Of a DNA stretch of 64,000 nt, positions 62,246-64,000 are shown one piece after another. The DNA comes from Vreelandella olivaria (GTDB lineage: Bacteria; Pseudomonadota; Gammaproteobacteria; Pseudomonadales; Halomonadaceae): positions 1 to 64,000 of the forward strand of contig NZ_JALPZO010000008.1 of the NCBI RefSeq assembly GCF_023507745.1, read 5' to 3'. The position numbers were made by a program, and so were the translations under genes. The first letter of the stretch is position 1. The number at the start of each line of letters is the position of its first letter. The notes below the pieces were generated by a model. That model ran no database searches, had not been told where the DNA came from, and saw only the letters and a program-made list of their open reading frames with translations.

Positions 62246-62737
62246 ATGGCCACTAAGAAAGGTAACAGTAAGGGGCCCAGCAGCAGTGTTATTGCCCAGA
62301 ATAAGAAGGCTCGGTTTGAGTACCATATTAACGAAACCTTCGAAGCAGGCCTGGCACTCGCGGGCTGGGAAGTCAAAAGCCTGCGTGCCGGTAAGGCACA
62401 GCTTACCGACACCTATATTTTAATTCGCAATGGCGAAGCGTTTCTGCTGGGCAGCCATATTATGCCGCTCAACACCGCGAGCACCCATGAAATTGCTGAC
62501 CCTACCCGCACGCGCAAACTACTGCTGCACCGTAAAGAGATCGCCAAGATCTTCTCGGTTACTCAGGACAAAGGCCACACCTGTGTACCGCTTAAACTGT
62601 ACTGGAAACGCAACAAGGTGAAGTGCGAACTGGCGCTGGTGACCGGTAAGAAAATTCACGATAAACGCGCCACGGAGAAAGACCGCGACTGGAATCGTCA
62701 AAAAGGGCGAATTATGCGGGAACATAACAAGGCATAA
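62246..62737 (+). CDS. smpB: SsrA-binding protein SmpB
   Basis: Binds tmRNA and recruits it to stalled ribosomes. 163 residues: [52 protein letters not shown] and the C-terminal basic tail [18 protein letters not shown], which mimics the mRNA path. Directly upstream of its RNA partner ssrA. Confidence 0.97.
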   Translation: MATKKGNSKGPSSSVIAQNKKARFEYHINETFEAGLALAGWEVKSLRAGKAQLTDTYILIRNGEAFLLGSHIMPLNTASTHEIADPTRTRKLLLHRKEIAKIFSVTQDKGHTCVPLKLYWKRNKVKCELALVTGKKIHDKRATEKDRDWNRQKGRIMREHNKA

Positions 62738-62783
62738 CTGGTCAATTGACGGTGAGCACGTTAGAATGCGGCTCTGTTGTAAA

Positions 62784-63163
62784 GGGGGCGACATGGTTTC
62801 GACGCCGGTGACAAACCCTGCGGTGCATGCCGAGAGCGTGATGTATCTCGTAAATACCACATCACGAAAAATAGTCGCAAACGACGAAAACTACGCTCAA
62901 GGCGCGCTGGCAGCTTAAACCCTGCTAGCTTCTTGTCTGGCCCCAAGGTGATGTGCCTATTCATCGCTGAGGGGATATGAGCTAAAGCTGATAGGACCGC
63001 GGTTGGCGGTGTCTTCTCGTCAACCGTCAAACTTTAGAAGGCTCGCGTTGCTGAATCCTGATCGTCGGAGTCAGTCGCGTTAAATCAAATGACGAAATCT
63101 AAGCATGTAGAGCCAATGGGCGAGTGCTGACGGACGCGGGTTCAATTCCCGCCGCCTCCACCA
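62784..63163 (+). ncRNA. ssrA: Transfer-messenger RNA
   Basis: 380 bases. The 5' end GGGGGCG pairs with the 3' CGCCTCC of the tRNA-like end, including the G3-T pair recognised by alanyl-tRNA synthetase, and CCA is encoded (63161-63163). The T arm GCGGGTTCAATTCCCGC is intact. The tag frame 62877-62918 (GCA to TAA) encodes ANDENYAQGALAA. A -10-like TAGAAT is at 62762-62767. Confidence 0.97.
63134..63163 (+). mobile_element. Probable attachment site at the ssrA 3' end
   Basis: The last bases of tmRNA (T arm to CCA) are a classical target of tyrosine integrases. An integrase gene starts 166 bases downstream, in the same orientation. The second copy of the repeat would lie beyond the window. Exact core length cannot be set from one copy. 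Confidence 0.5.
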
Positions 63164-63211
63164 CCTACCTAAATTCAGATGCTTCCACATAGGTCTGAAT
63201 GATCAGAAAAG

Positions 63212-63233
63212 CCCGCCCCGTGCGGGTTTTTTT
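63212..63233 (+). terminator. Terminator downstream of ssrA
   Basis: CCCGC-CCCGT-GCGGG followed by seven T residues, 49 bases after the tmRNA end. If the island begins at the ssrA 3' end, this terminator belongs to the island. Confidence 0.8.
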
Positions 63234-63276
63234 GTGCCTGTATGCTTTCCAATATACCCATACAGCATTGCGCACC

Positions 63277-63324
63277 GTGTATCCCTGCGTGTATCCTTTT
63301 CGATATATTGAACCAGAGGGATAC
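63277..63324. repeat. GTGTATCC repeats before the integrase gene
   Basis: GTGTATCC at 63277-63284 and 63289-63296 (12 bases apart) and the inverted GGATAC at 63319-63324 next to the integrase ribosome-binding site. Compatible with arm-type integrase sites or an autoregulatory operator. Confidence 0.5.
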
Positions 63325-63328
63325 AAGA

Positions 63329-64000
63329 ATGAAACGCTCCCAGATTAAGCGCCGCCCGCTGGCTGACACGGTATTGGCGACACTGGAACCCGAGACAAAA
63401 GAGTACCGGGAGAAAGACGACAATAATGGGCTGCACTTTCGCGTAAAGCCTAACGGCTCCAAGTCGTGGCAGCTTCGCTATAAGAAGCCAGACGGCAAAT
63501 GGTCGTGGATTGGCTTAGGCGGCTATCCAGAAACCAGCGGTAGCCTGGCACGCAAGAAAGCCGACCAGCTTAGGGCAGACGCGGCCAATGGAGAAAACCC
63601 CATCGTCGCCAAACGGACAAGGGAAGTAGAAGCCCTAGAGGCTGCTAACAGCACGTTTGAAGCACTGGCGAGGGAGTGGCACACCAACAAGCGCCAGAAC
63701 TGGACGGACGGCACCTCTACCCGCGTCATTGGCTCGCTGCAAAAGCACGTATTCCCCAAGTTTGGCAAGCGCGCTTTCACCGACATAACGCCCATGGAGT
63801 GGTTGGAACTCCTGCGCGACTTGGAAAAGACCGGAATCATTGAGCAGGCAAGCCGCATACGCGCTATCTGCCGGGAAGTGTACGACATGGCGCTAGTGAG
63901 TAAGCGTGTCACGTACAACCCGCTAGAGGGCTTACACAGGCACCTGACCACACGCCGAGCAACCAACTATTCCCACGTTAGCCAAGACGAGCTGCCCGCC
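63329..64000 (+). CDS. P4-type tyrosine recombinase/integrase (cut by window edge)
   Basis: An open frame of 224 codons runs to the window end without a stop. Start MKRSQIKRRPLADTVLATL after AGAGGG. N-terminal arm DNA-binding domain of the DUF4102 type (DNNGLHFRVKPNGSKSWQLRY, GLGGYPETSGSLARKKADQLR), then the core-binding domain (TFEALAREWHTNKRQNWTD, FPKFGKRAFTDITPMEW). The catalytic Arg-His-Tyr residues lie beyond the edge. Such integrases insert islands at tRNA or tmRNA 3' ends, which fits its place after ssrA. Confidence 0.92.
   Translation, partial: MKRSQIKRRPLADTVLATLEPETKEYREKDDNNGLHFRVKPNGSKSWQLRYKKPDGKWSWIGLGGYPETSGSLARKKADQLRADAANGENPIVAKRTREVEALEAANSTFEALAREWHTNKRQNWTDGTSTRVIGSLQKHVFPKFGKRAFTDITPMEWLELLRDLEKTGIIEQASRIRAICREVYDMALVSKRVTYNPLEGLHRHLTTRRATNYSHVSQDELPA

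Noticed and set aside
62761-63030. Open frame antisense to tmRNA
   Set aside because: The region is clearly ssrA; the frame has no motif.
63175-63462. Minus-strand frame across the integrase start
   Set aside because: It overlaps a terminator and the integrase coding start and lacks a ribosome-binding site.

Overview
The window looks like chromosome of a gammaproteobacterium of the Halomonas type (Halomonadaceae). Gene order closely follows Pseudomonas/Halomonas blocks (pilT-yggS-proC-yggT-metX-metW; dksA-gluQ-cbrX-cbrA-cbrB-crcZ-pcnB-folK-panBCD; rimP-nusA-infB-rbfA-truB-rpsO-pnp; ftsH/folP-glmM-tpiA-secG; dapB-carA-carB-greA; grpE-dnaK-dnaJ; recN/fur/bamE; smpB-ssrA), and the proteins resemble those of Pseudomonas and Halomonas. 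This assignment rests on gene order and protein motifs, not on a database search. Most of the window is core housekeeping DNA.

Layout. 1-166: strong rRNA-type promoter firing leftward off the edge, then tyrS (tyrZ type) and divergent anmK. 2.6-10.2 kb: pilT, yggS-proC-yggT, metX-metW, a DUF4426 secreted protein, an aminotransferase-sfsA pair. 10.4-22.8 kb: dksA, gluQ, the CbrX-CbrA-CbrB catabolic two-component system followed by an A-rich intergenic RNA that I call a CrcZ homologue with its own sigma-54 promoter and terminator, then pcnB-folK, panB-panC-panD and a thiolase. 22.8-34.7 kb: an MFS exporter, then the leftward RNA/translation block pnp, rpsO, truB, rbfA, infB, nusA, rimP, two tRNAs (initiator Met, Leu-GAG), secG and tpiA. 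34.8-47 kb: glmM-folP and ftsH, rlmE, separated by a 6.8-kb oligopeptide-type ABC transporter operon. 47-54 kb: yhbY, greA, carB, carA, dapB, a DUF2218 gene. 54.4-62.7 kb: dnaJ, dnaK, grpE with two heat-shock promoters, recN, fur, bamE, rnfH, ratA, smpB. 62.8-64 kb: tmRNA and, just past its 3' end, a P4-type integrase truncated by the window edge, the left end of a probable genomic island.

The most unusual object is the ABC transporter operon at 37.2-43.9 kb, lying between ftsH and folP, which are normally adjacent. Three of its four proteins depart from the textbook architecture. The solute-binding protein reads as a circular permutation of the usual family-5 fold. One permease carries about 300 extra residues forming seven regular repeats of about 40 residues, as in a seven-bladed beta-propeller, in its first periplasmic loop. 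The two ATPases are fused, and the last cysteine of the second C-terminal cysteine motif is displaced by an extra segment of about 80 residues. The second notable object is the CbrAB-CrcZ carbon-catabolite module. It has at least five strong AACAANAA-type motifs in the RNA and a TGGCAC-N5-GTGC promoter preceded by TGTTAC/GTAACA half-sites.
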